Source of the DNA: CAVUNY01 sp963843535 | GTDB lineage: Bacteria > Chloroflexota > Anaerolineae > Anaerolineales > Anaerolineaceae | Length of the DNA: 64,000 nucleotides | Assembly: GCA_963843535.1 (NCBI GenBank) | Contig: CAWJKU010000002.1 | Span: 248,001-312,000 of the forward strand | Direction of reading: 5' to 3' | Shown here: positions 1-9,113 of the stretch, piece by piece | How the letters are laid out: the number at the start of each line of letters is the position of its first letter | How positions within the stretch are numbered: the first letter of the stretch is position 1 | Notes under the pieces: model-generated | Seen by the model: only the letters and a program-made list of their open reading frames with translations | Told to the model about the DNA's origin: nothing | Databases searched by the model: none | Program-made: the position numbers and the translations under genes

Positions 1-1901
1 GCTATTTGATTGAAGGCTTGCCGGCAGGCGTTCATAATATCGTTGCCTACAGTCTGGATGGGATTTATGAACCATTCCAGCAAGGCGCGCAGGTTTCTGC
101 AGGGATGGCAACTCCCGCCCCGATCCGGATGGAACCCGCGAAATTGGTAAAAGTAACTTTTGTGGCTGTTGCTCCTTCCGACACTGCCCGGGGAATACCC
201 CTGCGGATCATTGGCAATATCCTCTCTCTGGGCAATACCTTCGCGGACATGGGTGGCGGCGTATCAACCATTGCTTCACGCGCACCATTAATGACATTAA
301 TGCCGGATGGGCGATATAACCTGACCTTATCTTTACCCGCAGGCCTTGATTTACGTTATAAATACACGGCGGGAGATGGGTTCTGGAATGGAGAAAGAGG
401 CCAGTCTGGTGAGGTTATCGTTCGGCAGTTAATCGTTCCGGAAAAAGATACGGTTATCGATGACACAATCACCGGTTTCCAAACCAAGGATTTTGCGCCG
501 GTCACTTTTACCGTAACCGTGCCGGAAAATACGCCGGTAAATGATACGGTTTCTATCCAATTCAATCCTTATGGATGGACTCAATCCATTCCGATGTGGC
601 CTCTTGGCAACAGGCAGTGGTTATTTATCCTGTATAATCCTTTACAGTTGGTCCCTAACATCGGATACCGTTTTTGCCGCAACGATCAATGCGGAGTGGC
701 AGATGATGCTTCTTCAATGGGATCCGATGCCCCTGGAAAAACATTGACCCCCGGAAAGACCATTCAAAATATTCAAGCCGAAATCAAAGATTGGGCATGG
801 ATTCAATCTTCTGTGACGGCTACCACGGTCGATACTGGTGAAATTAAACCCAGGGGATCATCTTTCCTGGCGGGTATTGAACTTCAGCCGGCGTACCGGC
901 CTTCCTGGCAGCCATACATTTCCTGGGGTTTCGATAATATCAAGCATGTTGGCAGTAATTGGGTGGTAATCGATCCGACCTGGACAGCTACCCGAATAAA
1001 CCCACCGGTGTTCGAAACGGTCACCGGTCAGGATGCATATTGGCAGGATCTGGTCCAGATGATGGTTTGGGCTCAGGATAAAGAATTAAATATAGGCATC
1101 TTCCCCAAAATAAATTTCGAACAACCCCTTGATCAATGGTGGAATGCTTCTCAGAATGACACTTCGTGGTGGCAGACCTGGTTTGACCGTTACCGGTCAT
1201 TTATATTACATCACGCCGATTTAGCCAATCAAGTGAGTGCCGGAGTCCTGGTATTGGGCGATCCCCAAATCAGTCCTGCTCTGCCAGGCGGTATTTTGCC
1301 AAATGGAAAGCCGTCAAATCTCCCTGTGGATGTGGAAAAGAAATGGCAAAACTTGATAAACGAAGTGCGAGCACGTTATAAAGGAAAGATCGCGTGGGCG
1401 CTTCCATATTCTCCAGGGATGAAGGACGTTCCGGATTTTATCGGAGAGCTGGATGAAATTTATTTAATCTGGTCTGCCAGGTTGAGTGACTCCCCCAGCG
1501 CTTCAGCCAGACAATTGGCCGATCAAATGGGCCAGCTGCTGGATCAGGACGTAGCAAAATTCAAAGAAAGCGTGGACAAACCGCTAATAATTGCGGTAAA
1601 TTACGCGTCGGTTAAAAGTGCAGCGCAAGGGTGCGCGGTGCTAAAGGCGAGCTGCGTGTCTTTCGATACATTGAATGTCGAAAAAGATCAAACCAGCTTT
1701 ACACCGGATCTGGCCGAGCAGGCTAAGCTTTACAATGCTGTACTCATCGCCATCAATGAACGAGAGTGGATCGATGGCCTGGTATCTCAGGGATTTTACC
1801 CGCCTGCAACAGTTCAGGATTTCTCACCATCAATCAACGGCAAACCTGCCGCCGATATGTTATGGTACTGGTTCCCACGCATGATAACGCCAAAACAATA
1901 A
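1..1901 (+). CDS. surface TIM-barrel (glycosidase-like) protein, C-terminal part
   Basis: The reading frame is open to the left edge, so the N-terminus is missing and the first TTG at position 6 is not a start. About 630 residues remain. The first 150 residues look like beta-sandwich modules; the stretch LPAGLDLRYKYTAGDGFWNG resembles starch-binding (CBM20-like) domains. A second sandwich follows (about 160-235). From about residue 285 the Trp-rich sequence (GIELQPAY, WQPYISWGFDNIKHVGSNWV) has the look of a TIM-barrel glycoside hydrolase of the GH113-like kind. No membrane segment or anchor is visible in this part. It sits 31 bp upstream of pckA on the same strand. An extracellular carbohydrate-related role is inferred only; catalytic residues cannot be assigned by eye. 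Confidence 0.6.
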   Translation, partial: YLIEGLPAGVHNIVAYSLDGIYEPFQQGAQVSAGMATPAPIRMEPAKLVKVTFVAVAPSDTARGIPLRIIGNILSLGNTFADMGGGVSTIASRAPLMTLMPDGRYNLTLSLPAGLDLRYKYTAGDGFWNGERGQSGEVIVRQLIVPEKDTVIDDTITGFQTKDFAPVTFTVTVPENTPVNDTVSIQFNPYGWTQSIPMWPLGNRQWLFILYNPLQLVPNIGYRFCRNDQCGVADDASSMGSDAPGKTLTPGKTIQNIQAEIKDWAWIQSSVTATTVDTGEIKPRGSSFLAGIELQPAYRPSWQPYISWGFDNIKHVGSNWVVIDPTWTATRINPPVFETVTGQDAYWQDLVQMMVWAQDKELNIGIFPKINFEQPLDQWWNASQNDTSWWQTWFDRYRSFILHHADLANQVSAGVLVLGDPQISPALPGGILPNGKPSNLPVDVEKKWQNLINEVRARYKGKIAWALPYSPGMKDVPDFIGELDEIYLIWSARLSDSPSASARQLADQMGQLLDQDVAKFKESVDKPLIIAVNYASVKSAAQGCAVLKASCVSFDTLNVEKDQTSFTPDLAEQAKLYNAVLIAINEREWIDGLVSQGFYPPATVQDFSPSINGKPAADMLWYWFPRMITPKQ

Positions 1902-1932
1902 TTTATTCATCTACCATGGAGGATTAATAATT

Positions 1933-3546
1933 ATGACCAATTACGGCATCCCTGGTAAGTACGACCTGAAAAATCACGGCTTACGCAATTTTGGGGATGT
2001 GTATTGGAACCTGCCGCCTGCCCGGTTAGTCGAGCAGGTGATACTTCGCGGTGAAGGTATGCTGGCACCTGGGGGCACGGTAGTCGTGAATACTGGTAAA
2101 TTTACCGGAAGATCGCCAAAAGATAAGTTCATCGTAAAATATGGGCCTGAATTTAAGCAAAATATCTCGTGGGGGAAAATTAACCAGGATATGGATCCGG
2201 ATCAGTTCTCTCAGCTCTTAAAAAAAGTTGATTCATATTTTCAGAAGAAAGATATTTTCGTCATGGATCTTCAAGCTGGAAAACACCCAGATTATATGAT
2301 GCCTATCCGGGTGGTAACAGAGAAAGCCTGGTCCGCGTTATTCGCGCACGATTTATTTATCCGTGTTCCCCCAGAAAATATTCCCGACCAGATCCCGCAA
2401 TTTACAATTATCCATGCGCCTGAATTCCACGCGAATTCTGAAGAAGATGGCACCAACAGTGAAACCTTTATTGTCATTGATTTCACGCGCCAGATGATTT
2501 TGATCGGTGGAACGAGTTATGCTGGGGAAATCAAAAAATCGATCTTTACCGTGATGAATTATTTATTGCCCCTAAAAGGCGTAATGCCCATGCATTGTTC
2601 GGCGAATGTGGGATCTAGAGGAGATGTGGCGTTATTTTTTGGCCTATCCGGAACCGGTAAAACCACCCTGTCATCCGATCCCGAACGGAAATTAATCGGC
2701 GATGATGAACATGGATGGAGTTCAGCCGGCGTTTTCAATTTCGAAGGCGGATGTTATGCTAAAACCATTCGCTTAAGCCCGGACCTGGAGCCTTTAATTT
2801 GGGATGCAACTCACCAATTTGGCACTGTGCTGGAGAATGTGGTGTGCGACAACCTGTCTCGCCAGATTGATTTTGACAGCGATGCGCTGACTGAGAATAC
2901 CCGGGCGGCATATCCCATCGAATACATCCCCAACCGTGTCCCTGAAGGTTACAGCGGGCATCCGGAAAATATATTTCTATTGACCGCCGATGCTTTTGGC
3001 ATCATTCCACCCATCTCACGGCTAACCTCCGCGCAGGCGATGTATTATTTTCTTTCTGGGTATACCTCAAAACTGGCAGGCACCGAAAAAGGCCTGGGAA
3101 TTGAACCCCAGGCAACATTTTCTACCTGTTTTGCCGCCCCATTTTTACCGCTTCAACCAGGTGTATATGCCTCACTGCTCGGAAAAAAGATCGAAGAACA
3201 CCGGGCAAATGTCTGGTTGATCAATACTGGTTGGACGGGAGGAGCTTATGGTACAGGGAAAAGGATTTCTCTGCCCTATACGCGCGCGATGGTCAGGGCG
3301 GCTTTAATGTATCACCTGGAAGAAATATCGATGCGCAGAGATCGTTTCTTTGGACTCTGGGTGCCTACGGCTTGCCCGGATGTTCCTCAAGAAATATTGG
3401 ATCCCGAACAAACCTGGGCAGACCGGGCAGCGTATGAACGACAGGCGCAGGAGCAGGCGTTGCGTTTTATTCAAAATTTTGAACAATTTTCCGAAAATGT
3501 TTCCCCGCAAATTTTAGCTGCCGGACCGGCTGTTCCTGTGTTTTAA
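1933..3546 (+). CDS. pckA: phosphoenolpyruvate carboxykinase (ATP)
   Basis: It catalyses oxaloacetate + ATP = PEP + CO2 + ADP in the cytoplasm, in gluconeogenesis or, in some anaerobes, in the reverse ATP-forming direction. The 537 residues match the ATP-dependent family in length. Signatures seen are GRSPKDKF (about 59-66), the kinase-1a P-loop GLSGTGKTT (237-245) and the metal-binding GDDEHGW (256-262), followed by FEGGCYAK. The ATG is preceded by a good Shine-Dalgarno GGAGG at 1918-1922. It is the last gene of a plus-strand run and converges on the prepilin peptidase; no terminator hairpin is visible in the 43-bp gap. The GTP-type enzyme is excluded by the motifs. Confidence 0.97.
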   Translation: MTNYGIPGKYDLKNHGLRNFGDVYWNLPPARLVEQVILRGEGMLAPGGTVVVNTGKFTGRSPKDKFIVKYGPEFKQNISWGKINQDMDPDQFSQLLKKVDSYFQKKDIFVMDLQAGKHPDYMMPIRVVTEKAWSALFAHDLFIRVPPENIPDQIPQFTIIHAPEFHANSEEDGTNSETFIVIDFTRQMILIGGTSYAGEIKKSIFTVMNYLLPLKGVMPMHCSANVGSRGDVALFFGLSGTGKTTLSSDPERKLIGDDEHGWSSAGVFNFEGGCYAKTIRLSPDLEPLIWDATHQFGTVLENVVCDNLSRQIDFDSDALTENTRAAYPIEYIPNRVPEGYSGHPENIFLLTADAFGIIPPISRLTSAQAMYYFLSGYTSKLAGTEKGLGIEPQATFSTCFAAPFLPLQPGVYASLLGKKIEEHRANVWLINTGWTGGAYGTGKRISLPYTRAMVRAALMYHLEEISMRRDRFFGLWVPTACPDVPQEILDPEQTWADRAAYERQAQEQALRFIQNFEQFSENVSPQILAAGPAVPVF

Positions 3547-3589
3547 ACGGAACTGCAGGATGTGCGATGTTGGCCCAGGCTGTATGCGG

Positions 3590-4330
3590 TTATTGTTTCG
3601 GTATATACAGGAAAATGATCGCACCGAGCACTAAAAATGGTGCGTAAGGGATTGCGGTCAAGGCTTTATACCTACGGCTTATGAACATCATAAAAATGAT
3701 CAATCCGCTGATCACCCCTCCTGCTAGAATCGCGAATAGCAATCCGCCGATTATTTCAGGCCACCCCAGCATCAATCCAATGATCCCGGAAAGGTTCACA
3801 TCTCCAAAACCCAGCGCGTCTTCCACTTCCTGGTGACGCGCTTTTGCCATCGCGCGATTAAACAAAACCCCCAGAAAATATAGGGCAAGCATAATTCCAT
3901 ACCCCGCTGCCCCTCCCAGAATTGTGATGAGAAGTCCCTTTTGCCAGATGCCTATCAACAACCCCAGGCCTGCCCCGACCCAACTGACGGGATGAAGGAT
4001 TAAGCGGTATTCGAGATCAATAACCACAATCAGCGTGAAAAATGCCAGCAATCCCACCCCCGCCCAGAAGCCCAGCCTCGCGGGTGGTGAAACCCACATC
4101 CAGGCGGATGCCAGCGCCATCCCGATTTGGACACACCAGGTTCGCAATGCGCGTTTACGGCCGCAATTCGAGCAGGGTTGCAATAGAATATAACGTTGCA
4201 AAGAAATGGCAGCATTGCACTGCAAACATCCTGGCCTGGAAAATTTGCGAGTGATCGGTAGCACATCAGCTAAATAATTAATGAAATAGGCAATTACCCA
4301 CCCAAATATGCCCGCCAAAAGAATAACCAT
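3590..4330 (-). CDS. type IV prepilin peptidase (A24 family)
   Basis: A membrane aspartyl peptidase that cleaves (and often methylates) prepilin leader peptides of type IV pili or type II secretion pseudopilins. It has an N-terminal membrane segment, a cytoplasmic zinc-binding loop with two CxxC pairs (CLQC and CSNC), and several further membrane helices. The two catalytic aspartates are visible: D105 in VIDLEYR and D177 in GFGDVNLS, a variant of the usual GxGDxK. I start it at ATG 4330, preceded by TTGAGG on the minus strand; the longer frame to 4471 would overlap the divergent helicase gene. No pilin gene is adjacent in the window. Confidence 0.88.
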   Translation of the reverse strand: MVILLAGIFGWVIAYFINYLADVLPITRKFSRPGCLQCNAAISLQRYILLQPCSNCGRKRALRTWCVQIGMALASAWMWVSPPARLGFWAGVGLLAFFTLIVVIDLEYRLILHPVSWVGAGLGLLIGIWQKGLLITILGGAAGYGIMLALYFLGVLFNRAMAKARHQEVEDALGFGDVNLSGIIGLMLGWPEIIGGLLFAILAGGVISGLIIFMMFISRRYKALTAIPYAPFLVLGAIIFLYIPKQ

Positions 4331-4456
4331 AGCAGCCTCAAAATATATGATTAAGAAAAGTATAGCCCGAAACGAATAAAGCGCCAATCTCCCCGGGAAA
4401 TAATCCGGGCTTGCCAGGATGATCCCCTTCAGGTATATTCCTGGATATGGAGGATC

Positions 4457-6988
4457 ATGAGCGAATCTCATTTCCTGGATAAATTATTGAAAGCCTGGCA
4501 GCGCCAGCCGGAGATACAGGATAACATTATTACCTGGCACATTGAACCAGAACGCCCGGCGCGTTGGGCAAGGTTTTCGCCCAATTTATCCAGCGATTTG
4601 CTTCAGTCCCTGAGGGCTTCGGGGATTGAGCAATTATACATTCACCAGGCAGAAGCTTTTAATTTAGCGCAAGCCGGTAAGCATTTCGTGGTCACCACCG
4701 GAACGGCCAGTGGGAAGACATTATGTTATAACCTGCCGGTGATCGACCATTTGATAAAAGATCCAGATACCAGGGCTTTGTATATTTTTCCGACCAAAGC
4801 CTTGACGCAAGATCAGCTAGATGGGTTGAACCACTTGCTCAATGGCCTGGATACCAGACCCGGGGCATTCGTGTATGACGGTGATACCCCTGCGGCACTC
4901 AGGTCTCGAGTGCGCAGCACTGCCCGTGTGATCTTGACCAATCCGGATATGGCCCACATATCCATCTTGCCTCATCACACCCTTTGGGCTGATTTTTTTC
5001 GCAACCTGCGGTACATCGTAATTGATGAGATTCATATCTACCGGGGCGTCTTCGGATCGCATCTGGGGAATCTCATCCGGCGCATCAAAAGAGTGGCCGC
5101 ATTCTATGGCGCACATCCTCAATTTTTCATGACCTCGGCTACTATTGGCAATCCACAGCAGCTTGCAGAGCGTATCATAGAAAACAGCGTGGCGGTCATC
5201 GATCAAGATGGATCCCCGCGCGGTGAACGGAATATTTTGTTATACAATCCTCCCGTGGTCGTCCCTGATCTTGGCATCCGGCGCGGGGCATCCACGGAAG
5301 CCATTCGATTAGCCGGGGATTTAATGGCCTATCATGTGCAGACAATTCTGTTCACCAGGACCAGGCGAGGTGTAGAAATTATGCTCCGTAATCTGCGTGT
5401 ACAGCAGCCAGAATTGAGGACATCCATTCATGGATACCGGTCTGGCTACCTGGCCAGCGAAAGGCGGACCATCGAGAAAGATTTACGGACAGGACAGGCA
5501 GTGGCAGTTGTGGCAACCAATGCATTGGAATTAGGCATCGATATCGGCGGGTTGGATGCCGCTATCCTGGTCGGGTATCCTGGTACGATTGCCGCGACCC
5601 GCCAGCAATCCGGGCGGGCAGGCAGGCGGACCGGTTCGGCCCTGGCGGTATTGGTTGCTTCTGCATCTCCCCTTGACCAATTTTTGATGAAGCACCCGGA
5701 ATACATTTTTGAGCAGAATCCGGAGCAGGCCTTGATCGATCCGGATAATCTTTTAATCTTACTGGCCCATCTACGCTGCGCGGCGTTCGAGCTGCCTTTC
5801 CGCAAGGGGGAGAACTTTGGCGGTTCTCCACTACCATTAGTCGAAGGATTGTTGGATGTTTTGGAGCAGTCTGAGGCGGTTCATTTTTCCAACGGAAAAT
5901 ATTTTTGGTCAGCCGACCAGTACCCGGCCAATAACATCTCATTACGGACCACATCAGAATCACCAATTTTACTTCAGGCCGAATTGGAGACCGGGAAAAA
6001 TGTGACGATCGGCGAGGTGGATGATTCGAGCTCGCGCTGGATGGTCCATCCAAATGCGATCTATATCCACCAGGGGCGCGAATTTGAAGTGGTAAAGTTG
6101 GATTTGGAAAAGCATCTGGCAGTGATGAAGCCGGTAGACGTGGATTATTACACCGAAGCTGTGCAAAGAATTACCATCGAGATGATCAGCCAGCTGAAGC
6201 AAAGCCCGATTTTAGGAGCCACACGCAACTACGGCGATATTTTGGTTACCGGCCAGGTCGTCGGATACCGGAGAATCCGGTGGGGTACTATGGAAGTATT
6301 AGGTGAAGGCCAGCTTGAGCTACCACCCACTACTCTGCGTACGACCGCTTTTTGGCTGGCTTTGAATGACGAAATCATCAAGACCCTTCGCGAGAATGGA
6401 AAGTGGACGAATGATCCCAATGCGTATGGCCCCAATTGGAACCGGCAGCGAAATCTTGCCCGCGAACGGGATCGATTTACCTGCCAGGTGTGCGGCCGGG
6501 TTGAGCAAGAAGGCCAGGCGCACCACGTGCACCATAAGAAACCTTTTCGTTCATTTACAGGATTCTTTGAGGCCAATCAATTAGATAATCTCATCACCTT
6601 ATGTCCTGCCTGTCATCAGCAAGCCGAACAGGCTATTCGCATGCGCAGCGGCCTCGCAGGTCTGGGATATGTCTTTCATCATCTGGCGCCTTTGTTCTTG
6701 ATGTGTGATATTGGCGACCTGGGTTTAGATTTTGATGTAAAATCTCCGTTAGCAGGCGACCAGCCGGCGATCGCGATCTATGATTTGGTTCCGGCAGGCA
6801 TTGGATTGAGCGAAAGATTGTACGACATTCAAGATCAGCTCATAGCGAATGCTTACAGCCTGGTCAGGGATTGCGCCTGCCGGGATGGGTGCCCGAGCTG
6901 CGTTGGCCCAGCAGGTGAAAATGGCATTGGTGGTAAATCAGAAAGCATGGCGCTGCTCCGATTTTTAAATGGTGAGAATAATGGATGA
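4457..6988 (+). CDS. mrfA: MrfA (YprA)-type DEAD/DEAH helicase with HNH-like insertion
   Basis: Superfamily 2 DNA helicase of the MrfA/YprA family; in Bacillus subtilis MrfA works with the exonuclease MrfB on mitomycin-C lesions. Seen: Walker A TGTASGKT (81-88), DEIH box (190-193), a helicase C-terminal domain with QQSGRAGRR, and the C-terminal MZB/DUF1998 region ending in the zinc cluster CACRDGCPSC (C806, C808, C812, C815). Between WLALNDEIIKTLRENG and the MZB part (SGLAGLGYVFHHLAPLF) lies an extra stretch of about 80 residues with an HNH layout: CQVC (676-679), HHVHHKKP (689-696), DNL (710-712), LCPACH (715-720). The start ATG follows GGAGG at 4449-4453. The 3' end overlaps the next gene, the expected partner. 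Confidence 0.93.
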   Translation: MSESHFLDKLLKAWQRQPEIQDNIITWHIEPERPARWARFSPNLSSDLLQSLRASGIEQLYIHQAEAFNLAQAGKHFVVTTGTASGKTLCYNLPVIDHLIKDPDTRALYIFPTKALTQDQLDGLNHLLNGLDTRPGAFVYDGDTPAALRSRVRSTARVILTNPDMAHISILPHHTLWADFFRNLRYIVIDEIHIYRGVFGSHLGNLIRRIKRVAAFYGAHPQFFMTSATIGNPQQLAERIIENSVAVIDQDGSPRGERNILLYNPPVVVPDLGIRRGASTEAIRLAGDLMAYHVQTILFTRTRRGVEIMLRNLRVQQPELRTSIHGYRSGYLASERRTIEKDLRTGQAVAVVATNALELGIDIGGLDAAILVGYPGTIAATRQQSGRAGRRTGSALAVLVASASPLDQFLMKHPEYIFEQNPEQALIDPDNLLILLAHLRCAAFELPFRKGENFGGSPLPLVEGLLDVLEQSEAVHFSNGKYFWSADQYPANNISLRTTSESPILLQAELETGKNVTIGEVDDSSSRWMVHPNAIYIHQGREFEVVKLDLEKHLAVMKPVDVDYYTEAVQRITIEMISQLKQSPILGATRNYGDILVTGQVVGYRRIRWGTMEVLGEGQLELPPTTLRTTAFWLALNDEIIKTLRENGKWTNDPNAYGPNWNRQRNLARERDRFTCQVCGRVEQEGQAHHVHHKKPFRSFTGFFEANQLDNLITLCPACHQQAEQAIRMRSGLAGLGYVFHHLAPLFLMCDIGDLGLDFDVKSPLAGDQPAIAIYDLVPAGIGLSERLYDIQDQLIANAYSLVRDCACRDGCPSCVGPAGENGIGGKSESMALLRFLNGENNG

Positions 6989-8225
6989 TTCTGGAGCCTT
7001 ATCTGACAAATTGAAATCCCTGGGGGTCATGACCGGTCTTCATCCTAAAAAACCCCAGGATTCTTCCCGGGCAGAACACGATATTGCGGAAGTTGTCCTC
7101 GGAGAGGAATTCGAAACGGCCTTTGGAACCACTTTCGTGGTTGAAAATGATTATCCATACGCTATGATCCAGGGAAATGGATCGAGTATTGACGGCGTCA
7201 GCCTGGAGATGATCGGCAAATGGAGCGGGTATCCCGAAATTGGTAGCGAGCCGTTCGAAAAATTCTTATTTCTGGACACAGAAACCAGCGGCTTGTCTGG
7301 TGGAACTGGAACATTTGTCTTCCTGGTCGGATTAGGTTATTGGACAAAATCTGGTTTTCATCTAACCCAGATATTTTTACGCGATCCGGACCTCGAACCT
7401 GGGTTTCTTGCCGGCCTCTCTCATTTTCTTTCATCCTTCACAACGATTGTTACGTTTAATGGTAAATCCTTTGACGTGCCTATGCTCAATGCACGGCACG
7501 TGATCAATGGCTTTACCACCCCTTTTACTCATCTCCAGCATATTGACTTGCTGCCGTTAGCCAGGCGTTTATGGCGCAACCGCCTGGCAAGCCGCGCCTT
7601 AAAAGATCTTGAGGCGGAAATTTTGAAACTCAATCGTACCGAAGAAGAAGTGCCAGGCTGGATGATCCCTGAAATATACTATGAGTATCTGCGTACAAAG
7701 GATGCGCGGCCTCTAGCCAACGTGTTGTATCATAATGCCCAGGATATTCTTTCGTTGGGATTGTTATTGAATGTCATGGCGGGGCTGCTGGAAAATCCTC
7801 TCCAGGTTTCACCAAAACAGGGATTAGATTTAATCGCGGTCGCGCGAATGTATGAAGAAATAAACCAGTGGGACATTGCGGTGAAATTGTATGAACACAG
7901 CCTGGCTGAAGGCAACCTCCCCTTGCCCTTTTATCTAGACACAATCAAACGCTATGCCAATTTATACCGGAAGCAAGAAAAATATGTGGAAGCGCTACAG
8001 TTGTGGATCAAGGCTGCTGAATATCACCAGACAGACGCCTGCATAGAAATCGCCAAGCATTTTGAACATCGCCAAAAAGATTATAAAAGCGCCTTGCTGT
8101 GGGTTGATACCGCCATAGCATACGCCATGGATATACCATTTATACCCGAACGCAAAATTTTTCTGGAAGAATTAGCCCACCGCGCCAATCGCCTGCAAGG
8201 CAAAATCCAGGAAAACAAGGAATAA
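6981..8225 (+). CDS. mrfB: MrfB (YprB)-type RNase H-fold exonuclease with TPR-like tail
   Basis: Predicted metal-dependent DEDD-family 3'-5' exonuclease, partner of the helicase just upstream. The exonuclease domain occupies roughly residues 85-265: LDTETSG with D99 and E101, then TFNGKSFDVPML, and the late acidic motif HNAQDILSL. This region matches YprB, whose known job is excision repair with YprA/MrfA. The last 120 or so residues are alpha-helical repeats of TPR type (VARMYEEINQWDIAVKLYEH and following). I prefer ATG 6981 because GGTGAG lies just before it; an in-frame ATG at 6969 would add four residues. It overlaps the helicase gene by 8 bp, so translational coupling is likely. It converges on the aminotransferase at 8253. 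Confidence 0.9.
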   Translation: MDDSGALSDKLKSLGVMTGLHPKKPQDSSRAEHDIAEVVLGEEFETAFGTTFVVENDYPYAMIQGNGSSIDGVSLEMIGKWSGYPEIGSEPFEKFLFLDTETSGLSGGTGTFVFLVGLGYWTKSGFHLTQIFLRDPDLEPGFLAGLSHFLSSFTTIVTFNGKSFDVPMLNARHVINGFTTPFTHLQHIDLLPLARRLWRNRLASRALKDLEAEILKLNRTEEEVPGWMIPEIYYEYLRTKDARPLANVLYHNAQDILSLGLLLNVMAGLLENPLQVSPKQGLDLIAVARMYEEINQWDIAVKLYEHSLAEGNLPLPFYLDTIKRYANLYRKQEKYVEALQLWIKAAEYHQTDACIEIAKHFEHRQKDYKSALLWVDTAIAYAMDIPFIPERKIFLEELAHRANRLQGKIQENKE

Positions 8226-8252
8226 GAAACTTCTAAGCCGGATTTTGAATTG

Positions 8253-9113
8253 CTACATCTCATTTACGTTATTTTCCACCCATAGGTTGAACAACTGAAT
8301 CAGTTTCCGACTCAATTTTCCGGGTTTTCCATTATAGATGATCGCGTTGTCAACCTGCACAACCGGCAGCACTCCCCGGCTGGCGCTGGTAATAAAACAT
8401 TCCTCCAGAGTATCCAGCTGCGATAATGGAATCCCCATAGTAATAACCGGAATTCCCTCGGAAACCGCGATTTCCACAACCGCTTTTCTAGTGATCCCTG
8501 GAAGCACTCCTTCCTCGACAGTAAAGATGGCGCCTCCTTTCACCCCAAAGAAGTTGCTGCTTAACCCTTCTAAAATGATCCCGTCTGGATCGACCATCAA
8601 CATTTCATTTACACCTGGCGGAAGCTGCGCCCGCAGCCTGGAAGTGGTTGTCAGAAATTGTGTTAATTTCGCCTTAGGGTTTTCACGCTGCATCGTACGG
8701 GAAACGGTTTTTACTCCTTTCTGGTAAGCAGCAACGGATGGTAGGTGTAATTCTTCCAGCGTCACATAAAAACTGCCGGGCATTTTTTCGAGATCGAGTG
8801 TTATCCTTACGCGACTTTCCGTAAATGGGCTCTCGTTCAAAATATCCCTCAATACAGGTCGAATCGACGCTGAATGCGGGTGAAAACTGGCGTTCGCCCG
8901 TTCTGCAGATTCGTCCAGACGTTGAAAATGGTCCTCGATGCGCATTGCTTTTTTGTGGGAATAGGTGCGGAAGGTGGTATAAGCCCCTTCTGGTAAAAAT
9001 TTTGATGTTTCATCCAGGGAGGTCAACCCATGGCCAAGAACAATCTTTTCTACAATCAGTTCCGTTTTTTTGGTTGTTATTTTCCAAACATTGGTCACAG
9101 AATCAGTGCTCAT
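8253..9113 (-). CDS. class IV PLP aminotransferase (IlvE/PabC-like)
   Basis: Fold-type IV pyridoxal-phosphate enzyme of the branched-chain aminotransferase, D-amino-acid aminotransferase and aminodeoxychorismate lyase superfamily; 286 residues is typical. Seen: an N-terminal LPEGAYTTFRTY region, the probable PLP lysine around NPKAKLTQFL, the conserved glutamate segment ILEGLSSNFF, then GVLPGITRKAV and ITSASRGVLPV, all in family order. The N-terminus is atypical: it lacks the usual opening strand with a clear start motif. The substrate cannot be told from the sequence. It is the last gene of the minus-strand molybdenum hydroxylase cluster and overlaps the preceding mocA-like gene by 11 bp, so it may share a transcript without being functionally tied to it. 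Confidence 0.85.
   Translation of the reverse strand: MSTDSVTNVWKITTKKTELIVEKIVLGHGLTSLDETSKFLPEGAYTTFRTYSHKKAMRIEDHFQRLDESAERANASFHPHSASIRPVLRDILNESPFTESRVRITLDLEKMPGSFYVTLEELHLPSVAAYQKGVKTVSRTMQRENPKAKLTQFLTTTSRLRAQLPPGVNEMLMVDPDGIILEGLSSNFFGVKGGAIFTVEEGVLPGITRKAVVEIAVSEGIPVITMGIPLSQLDTLEECFITSASRGVLPVVQVDNAIIYNGKPGKLSRKLIQLFNLWVENNVNEM

Noticed and set aside
4331..4471. 47-codon N-terminal extension of the prepilin peptidase
   Set aside because: Would overlap the divergent helicase start; ATG 4330 has a good Shine-Dalgarno.
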